In this document: piece after piece, positions 35,178 through 43,492 of the stretch | Position numbering within the stretch: position 1 is the first letter of the stretch | How the letters are laid out: each line of letters begins with the position of its first letter | Source of the DNA: Anaerolineales bacterium | GTDB taxonomy: Bacteria; Chloroflexota; Anaerolineae; Aggregatilineales; J027 | Direction of reading: 5' to 3' | Assembly: GCA_020634155.1 (NCBI GenBank) | Contig: JACKCI010000002.1 | Span: 1,640,917-1,704,916 of the forward strand | DNA length: 64,000 nucleotides | Notes under the pieces: model-generated | Databases searched by the model: none | What the model saw: the letters and a program-made list of their open reading frames with translations, nothing else | What the model was told of the DNA's origin: nothing | Made by a program: the position numbers and the translations under genes

Positions 35178-35199
35178 CTGTAGAAGGAATTCTTAGAAT
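35171..35199 (+). promoter_or_regulatory. proS: Promoter of proS
   Basis: TTGACA (35171-35176), exactly 17 bases, TAGAAT (35194-35199): a strong sigma-70-type promoter. Transcription would begin near 35206 and give a leader of about 170 bases before the ATG at 35376. Confidence 0.75.
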
Positions 35200-35222
35200 C
35201 GCGTTATGGTCAGTTTTATCCC

Positions 35223-35338
35223 TACCCCACCAAATACTGCGCCACCGAGCCATCAGGGTTCGGCAGGGGTACTTTGTGTTGGATAGCTAGACCGACCTAC
35301 ACGGCACTCCCATCCCGAACCCATCTGGTGTTCGGGAT
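35223..35338 (+). promoter_or_regulatory. proS leader with competing antiterminator and terminator pairings
   Basis: GGGTTCGG (35256-35263) is exactly complementary to CCGAACCC (35315-35322), whose bases also form the left arm of the terminator. Flanking segments extend this helix: CCA 35250-35252 with TGG 35326-35328, and GGGG 35266-35269 with TCCC 35308-35311. A third segment, TACCCC (35223-35228), can pair with GGGGTA (35266-35271). These exclusive pairings are the layout of a transcription attenuator or riboswitch. It is too short, and lacks the conserved sequence, for a T-box. The ligand is unknown. Confidence 0.55.
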
Positions 35339-35349
35339 TTTTATTTTTA
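35312..35349 (+). terminator. Intrinsic terminator inside the proS leader
   Basis: ATCCCGAAC (35312-35320) pairs perfectly with GTTCGGGAT (35330-35338) around a nine-base loop, followed by a T-rich run to 35349. It lies between the proS promoter and the proS start, so it should act as an attenuator rather than an end-of-gene terminator. Confidence 0.75.
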
Positions 35350-35375
35350 TCAGCATATCAGGAGAGGCTTGAGTT

Positions 35376-37079
35376 ATGCGCTATTCAAAATTATTCGGCA
35401 AAACCACCTTTGGGGAGCAACAAGGTGGCTCCCGCTTAATTAGCCACCAACTGCTCATCAAGGGTGGCTTTATACGCGAGTCGGTGGCGGGTCGTTATTA
35501 TTTTCTGCCCTTGGGCTGGCGTGTCCATGAGAAAATCCGCGCCATTATCAAGGATGAGATGGACAAGGCTGGCGCTCAAGAGATGATAACCCCCACTCTA
35601 CACCCCTTGGAGCTTTGGCAAGAGACCAACCGTGCTGAGAGTGCGGGCTACGAATTGATGACCGTCACTGACCGACGCGGGGCGGCCTTTGCGCTGGGCG
35701 GGACCGCCGAGGAGATGATGGTTGATGTGGTGCGGAAATTTCAACTGAGCTACCGCGACTTGCCCTTCAATATCTATCAGTTCTCCACCAAGTTCCGCGA
35801 TGAACTGCGGGCGCGGGGCGGCCTGTTGCGGATGCGTGAGTTTGTCATGAAGGATGCTTACTCCTTCCATCGGGATGCCGAGGACTTCAAGGCCGAATAT
35901 CAGCGCATGGCCCAAGCCTATCATGCTATCTTCCGCCGCATGGGATTAGACGCCCTAGAGGTCGAGGCCGACAATGGCTATTTTGGCGGGGAGTATTGCC
36001 ATGAGTTTGTGGTCGAGCATGAGATGGGTGAAAGTCGTTTCTTGGTCACGGAAGATGGGGCTTATGCCGCCCATGAAGACGTGGCGACCTTCCAACGCGA
36101 GTTGATTAACCCCAATGATGAACTCAAGCCGTTCCAAATCATCGAGCAGCCCGAATGGGTTAAGACGATGGACGACAACGAAAAGCACTATAGTCTGCCG
36201 CGTGCCTATTACCTGAAGAACGTGGTCTATCGGCATGTCGTCACGGGGGACATCATCATTGCGGGCATTCGCGGTGATTTGGATGTGAATAAGGCCAAGC
36301 TGGAACACGCGATTGATGCGGTGGGGTTGTTGGAAGAAGCCACCGACGACGACCTCGCACGGATTGGCACCCAACGCGGCTGGGTGCATTCATGGGGGCA
36401 TGAAGGGGCGCGCTATATTGGGGATTATTCACTAACCACCGTGCGGAACTTCATCGGCGGGCAAAAGGAACTAACCACCGACTCGGTCAATGTCAATTAT
36501 GGGCGCGATTTCACCTGCGAAATGTTGGCGGATATTGCGATGGCCCAACCCGACCACCTCAGCGCCGATGGGCAACAACGCCTCATCGAAAAGCGCGGCA
36601 TAGAAGTCGGCAATATCTTCCAACTTGGCTATCACTATAGCACCAAGATGGCGGGGGCGGTTTTTACCGACCAAGACAGCCAAGATAAACCGCTCTATAT
36701 GGGCTGCTATGGGATTGGCCTAGGGCGCACCTTAGCGACGGTGGTTGAGGTTTATCATGATGAGCGCGGGGTGATTTGGCCGCCCAGCATTGCGCCCTTC
36801 CACGTTCATCTTATCTCGCTGCGTGGCGGAGAGGAGCAGGCCGCTGATTTGTATGCCAAGCTGCAAGCCGACGGCTATGAGGTGCTTTGGGATGAGCGCG
36901 ACGAGTCACCGGGGATTAAGTTTGCCGATGCGGATTTGGTGGGCATTCCGGTGCGGTTGGTGGTCTCCAAGCGCACAGGTGAGAACGTCGAATGGAAGCG
37001 ACGTGATGGCACTGAAGTCGAGACTCTCAGTCGTCAGGAAGTGTGGCGGCGCTTGGTAGAGATTTACTCTGGCTTGTAG
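35376..37079 (+). CDS. proS: Prolyl-tRNA synthetase, bacterial type
   Basis: 567 residues, as in bacterial-type ProRS. Class II motif 2 region RDELRARGGLLRMREFVMKDAYSF is split here as RDELRARGG and LRMREFVMKDAYSF; the editing insertion domain lies around 225-380 and motif 3 at GCYGIGLGR. The C-terminal anticodon domain ends in SRQEVWRRL. It charges tRNA-Pro and clears Ala mischarging. ATG 35376 follows AGGAGAGG. Its expression is probably attenuated in the leader. The end overlaps a convergent methyltransferase gene by 16 bases. Confidence 0.96.
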   Translation: MRYSKLFGKTTFGEQQGGSRLISHQLLIKGGFIRESVAGRYYFLPLGWRVHEKIRAIIKDEMDKAGAQEMITPTLHPLELWQETNRAESAGYELMTVTDRRGAAFALGGTAEEMMVDVVRKFQLSYRDLPFNIYQFSTKFRDELRARGGLLRMREFVMKDAYSFHRDAEDFKAEYQRMAQAYHAIFRRMGLDALEVEADNGYFGGEYCHEFVVEHEMGESRFLVTEDGAYAAHEDVATFQRELINPNDELKPFQIIEQPEWVKTMDDNEKHYSLPRAYYLKNVVYRHVVTGDIIIAGIRGDLDVNKAKLEHAIDAVGLLEEATDDDLARIGTQRGWVHSWGHEGARYIGDYSLTTVRNFIGGQKELTTDSVNVNYGRDFTCEMLADIAMAQPDHLSADGQQRLIEKRGIEVGNIFQLGYHYSTKMAGAVFTDQDSQDKPLYMGCYGIGLGRTLATVVEVYHDERGVIWPPSIAPFHVHLISLRGGEEQAADLYAKLQADGYEVLWDERDESPGIKFADADLVGIPVRLVVSKRTGENVEWKRRDGTEVETLSRQEVWRRLVEIYSGL

Positions 37080-37792
37080 AGTATTGCCAGCAGGTAGAGC
37101 TTGAGCGCGTTAAGGGGTCGCCAGTCGGTTAGTTTTTCATAGGCAAGGGCTAGGCGGAAAGTCCCGACATTAAAGGCAAGGTAGAAGGGGTTGGCGATAT
37201 AGTCAACCTCTTTGATTTGTAAACCCGACTCGCTTGCCAGTCGTTGCACGGCACGGCGGGTATTGGCGCGGTAAAAGGTCGGGAATGATTCATGGCGGGG
37301 ACGGCGCAAAAGGCGTTGAATGAGCGTCTTTTGCAGGCGATCAGGCACCAAGCGGCTCACAAGGGGAATGTAGTTATTGGCGTTGGTGGTTAGGAATACC
37401 AGATGCCCCCCCGGACGCAGGACACGGCTCATCTCACGAAAGGCATCACGCGGCTGCTCAAAGTGTTCGACCACCCACTGGCTAACCACTACATCAAAGC
37501 TGCCATTGGTAAAGGGAAGATGATTAGCGGTTGCAACGGCTGCCCCATGCACCAATGGATTGTGCTGCAAATCTTCATGAACAAGGTCAATGCCTATCAG
37601 GTGCTGGGCTTGCTGGAGGGCCTCGGCTGCCAAACTCATGCGCCCACATCCGACATCTAGGACGCGGCTGGTTGGCTGGATAATGGCGGCTATATGGTCA
37701 TGATAGCGTTGGCCTGCATTGCGAAAATCAGGGTAAGCACGGTCAAAGATGGCTTGACAGCGTTGATAGCGGGTGCTTTGGGTAAAGCTCAT
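37064..37792 (-). CDS. Class I SAM-dependent methyltransferase
   Basis: 242 residues: motif I VLDVGCGRMSLAAEAL, LIGIDLVHEDL, FDVVVSQWVVEHFEQP and the LRPGGHLVFLTTN strand, the methyltransferase-11 pattern. GRM replaces the usual GxG at the third position of motif I. The substrate is unknown. The start overlaps the flavin monooxygenase stop by four bases, so both are probably translated from one transcript. Confidence 0.85.
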   Translation of the reverse strand: MSFTQSTRYQRCQAIFDRAYPDFRNAGQRYHDHIAAIIQPTSRVLDVGCGRMSLAAEALQQAQHLIGIDLVHEDLQHNPLVHGAAVATANHLPFTNGSFDVVVSQWVVEHFEQPRDAFREMSRVLRPGGHLVFLTTNANNYIPLVSRLVPDRLQKTLIQRLLRRPRHESFPTFYRANTRRAVQRLASESGLQIKEVDYIANPFYLAFNVGTFRLALAYEKLTDWRPLNALKLYLLAILYKPE

Positions 37793-39072
37793 CGATACTC
37801 CTTGAGGAAACGCAAGAGGGTTTTGCGGTATAGGTGGTGGTTCACTTCCAGAAAGTGGCGCTCAGTGTTAAGTTTGCGACCTCCGCGTATATCAGGCGCT
37901 GGGCCACGCTTCACGGCACGGAAGGCCGCCGCGTGGTTGGGATTCTGGATAAGGCGGGCTATCAACTGGCATTGATAATCGACCAGCCAAAACTGCCCAC
38001 TATCGGGCTGGATGAGGCCCGCCACAAACAGATTGTCATAATCGGGGTGGAAAACCTGCAAGAATAGATGGGGCTTGCCATCGCGGTAGTTGAGATGGGC
38101 AGTGTCGATAAAAGGAAACGTGATATTGAAGCCCGTGGCATAGACGACTATATCGACTTGCTCAGAGGTGCCGTCCACGAACTCGACCTGTGAGCCATTG
38201 AAGCGTTGGATATGGGGTTTGGGGGTGATGTCACCATGCCCCACATGATACAGCAGTTGGGAGTTGACGGTAGGGTGGCTTTCGAGCAAGTGGTGGTCGG
38301 GCTTTTGTAGGCCATATTGCTGCGGAGTGCCAAGAATACCACGAATAATCAGGGCAAATGAAAGGCGTTGTAGGAAGCGCGGCGTACCAAGACGGATAGC
38401 AACCTCGGCAAATTGGTCAGTGGGTTTGCCAAAGACATATTTGGGAATGTAATGATAGCCACGCCGCATACTATGGAGGGTCTTGGCGGCGACATGGGCG
38501 GCATCCACCGCAATATCACAGCCGGAATTACCCCCGCCGATGACCAGCACTCGCTTGCCCTTAAAAATATCAGGCGTTTTGTAATCGGCGGAGTGGAGGG
38601 TCGTGCCGTCAAAGTGACCTTCAATATGGGGATATTGGGGGTGCCAGTGGTGACCGTTGGCGATAATCACCCCTTTATAGCGCCGTGTACTGCCATCGCT
38701 CAGACTGACCAGCCAATAGCCCTCCTCATCGCGTTCAAGGCGTTCAACACTGGTGTTGAAGGTGATGAGGTCGTAAATGCCGAAGTGTTGGGCATAGCTG
38801 CGGAGGTAGGCCAAGACCTGCTCATGATTGGGATAATCGGGGTAATCATCAGGCATAGGAAAATCGGTATAGGCCGAAAGCGGCTTGGATGAAATTAGGT
38901 GTGTGGATTGGTAGACACTGCTATTGGGTTTGCCAAAATACCAATTGCCGCCCACCTCATCCTCGCGTTCAAAGACATGGCAAGGGATGCCTGCTGCTTT
39001 GAGGTTCTTGGCAGCGGTAATCCCAGACGCGCCCGCGCCAATAATGCAGTATATGTCAGTATAGTTGTCCAC
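37789..39072 (-). CDS. Flavin-containing monooxygenase
   Basis: About 427 residues from GTG 39072, which follows GGAGGG; a TTG at 39114 is possible but less well supported. FAD fold CIIGAGASGITAAKNL, the FMO fingerprint region HFDGTTLHSADY, and a second dinucleotide fold VLVIGGGNSGCDIA for NADPH. Class B flavoprotein monooxygenases oxygenate soft nucleophiles (N or S) or ketones. The distal YATGFNITFPF motif is also typical. Substrate unknown; paired with a methyltransferase. Confidence 0.9.
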   Translation of the reverse strand: MDNYTDIYCIIGAGASGITAAKNLKAAGIPCHVFEREDEVGGNWYFGKPNSSVYQSTHLISSKPLSAYTDFPMPDDYPDYPNHEQVLAYLRSYAQHFGIYDLITFNTSVERLERDEEGYWLVSLSDGSTRRYKGVIIANGHHWHPQYPHIEGHFDGTTLHSADYKTPDIFKGKRVLVIGGGNSGCDIAVDAAHVAAKTLHSMRRGYHYIPKYVFGKPTDQFAEVAIRLGTPRFLQRLSFALIIRGILGTPQQYGLQKPDHHLLESHPTVNSQLLYHVGHGDITPKPHIQRFNGSQVEFVDGTSEQVDIVVYATGFNITFPFIDTAHLNYRDGKPHLFLQVFHPDYDNLFVAGLIQPDSGQFWLVDYQCQLIARLIQNPNHAAAFRAVKRGPAPDIRGGRKLNTERHFLEVNHHLYRKTLLRFLKEYR

Positions 39073-39188
39073 TGTGTTAGGCCCTCCGCCCCATAAGGAT
39101 AGCAGGTTGGGCAACTAATCGCTATAGAGGCGTCTGCCCTACGCTGACCTGATTCGGTGTACAATGGGGGCGTCGGAAAGGACAGGAC

Positions 39189-41039
39189 ATGGGACGGGGT
39201 TGGCTATTAGGTGCAATTATTGGCGGATTGATGCTTGGTTTGGCGGCCTGCGATGTCACACCCAATGTTGACCGCACGCCAACGGTACAGCCTTCCCCAA
39301 CGATGAATGAAACCGAGATAGCCCTACTGTGGACAAATACACCGACCCTGACGCCCTCTGAGACCTCTACACCTTCATCAACGCCGACGCCGACTTTGAC
39401 TTTTACCCCCTCAGCTACAACAACGGCCAGCGCGACACAGACTCTGACACCAACCGATACCGCGACCGCTACATTAACTGCGACACCGAGCGCGACTAAC
39501 ACCGCAACGAATACCCCAACGGCCAGCGCGACACAGACGGCGACCGCCACATCAACCGCAACCCAAACACCATCGCGGACACCGAGCGCCAGTGCAACAC
39601 CCACGCAGACCGCCAGTGCAACACCCACGCAGACCGCCAGTGCAACCCGTACTCCCTCACGGACAGCCACGCTAACCTTGACTGCAACACGCACACCATC
39701 CCTGACGAGTACCTTGACACGCACCACAACCCGAACTGTGACATCCTCACCAACAGTCAGTCCCACGCCGAGCCAGATACCCACCAATACCCTGCGCCCA
39801 TCACCCACCTTGCTGCCAACGGTGGGGCCATCGAATACACCTGCACCAAGCGCCACGCTCAACGCCTCAGCTACGGCATTGCCCCAAGCGCCAACGATTG
39901 CCATTGTCAGAACCGATACGGGTACACCTGTCGCGGTGCCAACCCTAGAGGTGACACTTGCCACGCCCTTGGATGGGATAGGAATAGGTGGGACACCCCT
40001 CCCGCGTGCAACTGAGACGGCTCGACCAACCAATACCCTGTTACCCATTCCAGATTTTTCGTCACCAACGCCCTTTGGCTTTACGGGAGTGGGTACCATC
40101 AACAACAATGCCATCGCTTATTACAATGGAGCGCAATATGTCGGTTTGGATGGCATAACGACAGCGGCCTATGCCTATGACATCACGGATGAGGGGCAAC
40201 GGGCCGAGTATTTTACCGCCAACAACCAGCTTTACATCAACGGCAATCCCTTGACGATTAACCCATCGGGTGATAACGGCTTGCGGCCCTTGCGTCAAAT
40301 TCGGGAGATTCGATGGTCGCCTAATGGTCGTTATGTTGCGTTTATCATTAACGCCATTGGTAATGACCCTGAAGGATATAGTGGGGAGCAATATGATTAT
40401 GGGGTGTGGGTTTATGATACGCTTTTGGCGCGGGCCTTCAAGATTGCCCATGAAGACAACCGCCAAGCAATTCACATCATGTGGTCGCCCAACAACACAG
40501 TGCTGTTGATTCTGTTCACGGATCTCACCAATGGACGCCAAACACTAACCTTCTTACCCGTTGAGCCTGCCCCTTGGAATCCCAATCAAGGCTATCATGA
40601 ACAGCCTTATTCGATGGGGACATGGGCGCTCGATAGTGCATCGGTGATTGTCAGCGGCTTTCGCACTGACGGCCTGCCAGCGTTTGGGCGTATCTACTTG
40701 GACTATACTCAGACCTTTGTCCCCTTTACAATTACCAGCCCTTCCTATGTCAGTGCGGCCACTGAAATCAGCAACGGGCAAATCGCCCTGCTAGGCAGTA
40801 GTAGCCCCACTGGGCCACATAATCTATATGTGATGTGGCCCAACGGTGTGCCCCAACTGCGTGCCACAACCACAATGGTGGGAGCTATTGAAGATGCGCT
40901 TTGGAATGATGAGCGTACCGCGTTGCTGGTGGTCACGAATGACGGCTTGAGTCGGCGAGCATGGCTAGTGGAACTCAGCGGCGCATCCCGCGAAATAACG
41001 CCAGCGGGTGGCTTGTCTGGCCCTATTCGCTGGCAGTAA
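39189..41039 (+). CDS. Lipoprotein with Thr-rich stalk and beta-propeller-like domain
   Basis: 616 residues. Lipobox LGLAAC near residue 20, then about 200 residues dominated by Thr, Pro, Ser and Ala (TPTxTxT, SATPTQTA), and a C-terminal domain of about 330 residues with propeller-like strands such as WSPNGRYVAFIIN and MWSPNNTVLLILF. The design is a surface anchor, an extended stalk and a binding head. TACAAT at 39160-39165 may be its promoter -10. The stalk DNA contains tandem repeats. The ligand is unknown. A long Val-rich frame on the other strand is a shadow. Confidence 0.82.
   Translation: MGRGWLLGAIIGGLMLGLAACDVTPNVDRTPTVQPSPTMNETEIALLWTNTPTLTPSETSTPSSTPTPTLTFTPSATTTASATQTLTPTDTATATLTATPSATNTATNTPTASATQTATATSTATQTPSRTPSASATPTQTASATPTQTASATRTPSRTATLTLTATRTPSLTSTLTRTTTRTVTSSPTVSPTPSQIPTNTLRPSPTLLPTVGPSNTPAPSATLNASATALPQAPTIAIVRTDTGTPVAVPTLEVTLATPLDGIGIGGTPLPRATETARPTNTLLPIPDFSSPTPFGFTGVGTINNNAIAYYNGAQYVGLDGITTAAYAYDITDEGQRAEYFTANNQLYINGNPLTINPSGDNGLRPLRQIREIRWSPNGRYVAFIINAIGNDPEGYSGEQYDYGVWVYDTLLARAFKIAHEDNRQAIHIMWSPNNTVLLILFTDLTNGRQTLTFLPVEPAPWNPNQGYHEQPYSMGTWALDSASVIVSGFRTDGLPAFGRIYLDYTQTFVPFTITSPSYVSAATEISNGQIALLGSSSPTGPHNLYVMWPNGVPQLRATTTMVGAIEDALWNDERTALLVVTNDGLSRRAWLVELSGASREITPAGGLSGPIRWQ
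39588..39647 (+). repeat. 24-base tandem repeat (2.5 copies) in the lipoprotein stalk
   Basis: A 24-base unit beginning GCCAGTGCAACACC occupies 39588-39611, is repeated exactly at 39612-39635, and starts a third time at 39636. It encodes ASATPTQT. The exactness at the DNA level suggests recent slippage expansion and possible length variation of the stalk between strains. Confidence 0.85.
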
Positions 41040-41451
41040 ACTCTAGCCGAGTACGTAAATCCGCCGCCATACGGTCAAGTGTTTCACGAGGTGGGAAGGC
41101 CTCGCGCTTGTCTTGATGGTGGTCGTTCTTGGCAAAACGCGGCAGCAAATGTAAATGATAGTGGAACACATCCTGACCAGCTACTGAGCCGTTTGACTGA
41201 AAAATACTTAAGCCCTCACACTGCGTAACCTCACGCTGAACCCGCGCTATCTTAACCGCAAGTTGCATAATAGCCGCCGCTTGGTCATCGGATAAGTCAT
41301 AAATCATCACAGCATGGGTGCGTGGGATAATGAGTACCTTGTGGGTCGTCGGTTGGTGAATGTCCATGATGGCAAGTGTCGTATCATCCTCATAGACGAT
41401 ACTACCCGGTGCTTGGCGGACGACGATTTTGCAGAAAATACAGTCTGACAT
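41023..41451 (-). CDS. HIT-family nucleotide hydrolase/transferase
   Basis: 142 residues from ATG 41451 (AGGAG four bases before). CIFCKIV at the start with paired Cys, and the histidine triad HYHLHLLPR near residue 100. HIT proteins cleave phosphoramidate or dinucleoside bonds such as adenosine-5'-phosphoramidate or Ap4A. It follows the histidine phosphatase gene by eight bases. Its end overlaps the Thr-rich lipoprotein gene by 17 bases, tail to tail. Confidence 0.92.
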   Translation of the reverse strand: MSDCIFCKIVVRQAPGSIVYEDDTTLAIMDIHQPTTHKVLIIPRTHAVMIYDLSDDQAAAIMQLAVKIARVQREVTQCEGLSIFQSNGSVAGQDVFHYHLHLLPRFAKNDHHQDKREAFPPRETLDRMAADLRTRLEFTASE

Positions 41452-41459
41452 GGAACTCC

Positions 41460-42074
41460 TCAATAAGGTTTGACGTATGTAAAAGTAGGAACTTCATCGG
41501 GGTCATCGGTTTGGAACTCGAAAGTAGTGATAGAAGCCGTTGCGGGGTAGCCATCGGTTCCCAATTCGACAATTTTACGTTTGGACTGACCTGTTAGGGG
41601 CAATCCCAACGACCAAATCATTGCATAACAAACAATATCCCCATGTGTGACGCCAATCACCTCTTGATTAGGGTGGCGCTTTCGGGCAAAGGTAAAGAAA
41701 GCCTTTACCCGTTTAACAATATCATCAGGGGTCTCATAAGGGGGTTGGACATTGGTATAGAACTCCCAATCGATCTTTTCAAGCTCGGTGAGGGGATGTC
41801 CTTGGTAACTCGTCAAAATTTCATTAAGGAGCGAGGACTGAGAGACGTGTAATGCGTGAGGTTCAGCAATGATTGCTGCGGTTTGTCTTGCGCGTAACAT
41901 CGGGCTGGTGTAGATTTGTGTAATCGAACAATTTGCACAATGATTGGCAGCGGCTCGGGCTTGGTTTATTCCTTGTGTGCTTAGGCGAAAGCGGGGTAAC
42001 CGCCCATAAAGAATTTTATTAGGATTATGGACATATCCATGTCGAACAAAGTGAATATGGGTTTGTTTAAGCAT
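41460..42074 (-). CDS. Histidine phosphatase family protein (phosphoglycerate mutase-like)
   Basis: 204 residues with the RHG motif HFVRHGYVHNP (phospho-His), TSPMLRARQTA, and GVTHGDIVCY with the second catalytic His. Branch members include cobalamin phosphatase CobC, sugar and phosphoserine phosphatases; the substrate cannot be told. Its upstream region (42075-42211) is distinctly AT-rich and shared with the divergent SARP-like gene. Confidence 0.9.
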   Translation of the reverse strand: MLKQTHIHFVRHGYVHNPNKILYGRLPRFRLSTQGINQARAAANHCANCSITQIYTSPMLRARQTAAIIAEPHALHVSQSSLLNEILTSYQGHPLTELEKIDWEFYTNVQPPYETPDDIVKRVKAFFTFARKRHPNQEVIGVTHGDIVCYAMIWSLGLPLTGQSKRKIVELGTDGYPATASITTFEFQTDDPDEVPTFTYVKPY

Positions 42075-42211
42075 TCTAACTTCCTATGGCTTGTGTTTTA
42101 AAGTAGAATGATTATAATGGAGAAATTTATATCTGATAAACGAATTTTAATGGGTGTCTTACATCCCAATAGAGTTTTGATAGACATCTAAATAGGATTA
42201 GGATAACACAA

Positions 42212-43492
42212 ATGCATATCTTAAATAGTCTAGTCGGTTTGGACGAGGACGACATAAAGAGTCGTCTTGCGTCCGATGTTCCATTTCTCATAACTTATCC
42301 ACGGCATCGAAATCGTACCGCGATTTTAAGCTTGGTGTTGAGACATAACACCAGCCCGCTTTACTATTTTCCGCTTTCGACAGAAGACACCTTTCTCTAT
42401 GAAATGCTACAACGTCTCGTTGCAGACTATCAATTTCCAGATGATTTTGGGTATGACACCAATTACGGTATTGACGAAAGCAATGACCCGCGAGATTGGG
42501 CAGTAGGATTTGCGGCAGACCTTGCTAAACTCCGGTCTGATCCCTATATATTGGTGATTGATCAATTCGATTATGTTCAGCATGATAGCCAAGCAGTTGA
42601 TATTTTCTTCAATGAACTCGCGCAGCGCATGCCTCCCCACGCTCAAATTGTCATTAATGGTAGAGAGTTAACTAAGACACCGTGGAATGACTTGATTCTC
42701 AATGGTCATGCACGTGCAATAGGGGAAGAAACTGCTGTTAGTGATGGGATTTTTAGACAAGATAATCAACAGGGCCAAATCGAGTTTCAGTCCTTGTCTG
42801 GTAGTACACGGGTACTCAGCGATGGACGAATTGTTACATCATGGGACGGTTCGTTGCCTAGAGTGCTGTGCTATTACTTTATAGAACATCAAATGGTAAC
42901 GAGAAATGACATCTTTGAAGTATTTTGGCCGCATCTGGGTATTAAAGAAGCAACCAATGTATTTCATGTGACGAAGCGCAAAATCAGCGAAAAATTAGGA
43001 TATGAAATTACCGCCTATAGCAACGGTTTCTATATCCATTCACCACGTGTCAATGTCCTTTATGATGCCCGTGAATTTGAAGCCAATATGGATTTTGCGA
43101 TTCAAAGCGAAACGCTCTCGCCTAGCCACTATTATCGTGCCGTTCAACTGTATCGCCACGAATATCTTCCCGATGTCGATATGCCTTGGGTTGTTGCTAA
43201 ACGGGAAAAGTTGCGGGATTATTTCGTACAGGCATTAATCGGATTAGGTCGTTTACATGCAGCATTGGGAGAACGCAATCGCTCATTATGCTACTATAAC
43301 CGTGCCTTGAGTGAACGCCCTGACCGTGAAGATGTCCATAGAAATATTATGCAAATTCATGCCGACGCGGGTCATATCCGGCTTGCAATTGAACAATATC
43401 AGCGCCTTGAGAAAACCCTAAAGCAAAAATTCAACATTACACCATCTCAAGATTCACGCTCAATGTACGAAGCACTCCGCGCCCTACTTTAA
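42212..43492 (+). CDS. SARP-like regulator with BTAD and degenerate ATPase-like N-terminus
   Basis: 426 residues. Residues 1-180 resemble a P-loop NTPase that has lost Walker A (FLITYPRHRNRTAIL where a GxxxxGKT loop is expected) but keeps a Walker B-like strand ILVIDQFD. Residues 210-290 are a winged helix (RNDIFEVFWPHLGIKEATNVFHVTKRK split by turns), and 290-426 form the helical bacterial transcriptional activation domain with TPR-like repeats (LHAALGERNRSLCYYNRAL). SARPs activate nearby genes. The gene is visibly AT-richer than its surroundings, suggesting transfer. The stop interlocks (TTAA) with the convergent J-domain gene. Confidence 0.78.
   Translation: MHILNSLVGLDEDDIKSRLASDVPFLITYPRHRNRTAILSLVLRHNTSPLYYFPLSTEDTFLYEMLQRLVADYQFPDDFGYDTNYGIDESNDPRDWAVGFAADLAKLRSDPYILVIDQFDYVQHDSQAVDIFFNELAQRMPPHAQIVINGRELTKTPWNDLILNGHARAIGEETAVSDGIFRQDNQQGQIEFQSLSGSTRVLSDGRIVTSWDGSLPRVLCYYFIEHQMVTRNDIFEVFWPHLGIKEATNVFHVTKRKISEKLGYEITAYSNGFYIHSPRVNVLYDAREFEANMDFAIQSETLSPSHYYRAVQLYRHEYLPDVDMPWVVAKREKLRDYFVQALIGLGRLHAALGERNRSLCYYNRALSERPDREDVHRNIMQIHADAGHIRLAIEQYQRLEKTLKQKFNITPSQDSRSMYEALRALL

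Noticed and set aside
35206..35375. T-box riboswitch controlling proS
   Set aside because: The leader is too short for stem I plus antiterminator and lacks the conserved T-box AGGGUGGNACCGCG sequence.
35273..35390. A complete 5S rRNA gene before proS
   Set aside because: Only the 5' half resembles 5S; the 3' half is missing, the ends are not complementary, and a full-length gene would run into proS.
39588..39647. CRISPR-like repeat array
   Set aside because: The copies are directly tandem with no unique spacers and lie in frame within a coding repeat.
39122..40114. A 330-residue Val-rich reading frame on the minus strand
   Set aside because: It is the antisense of the Thr-rich repeats (ACN codons read as NGT), has no ribosome site or family features, and the plus-strand lipoprotein is clearly the gene.
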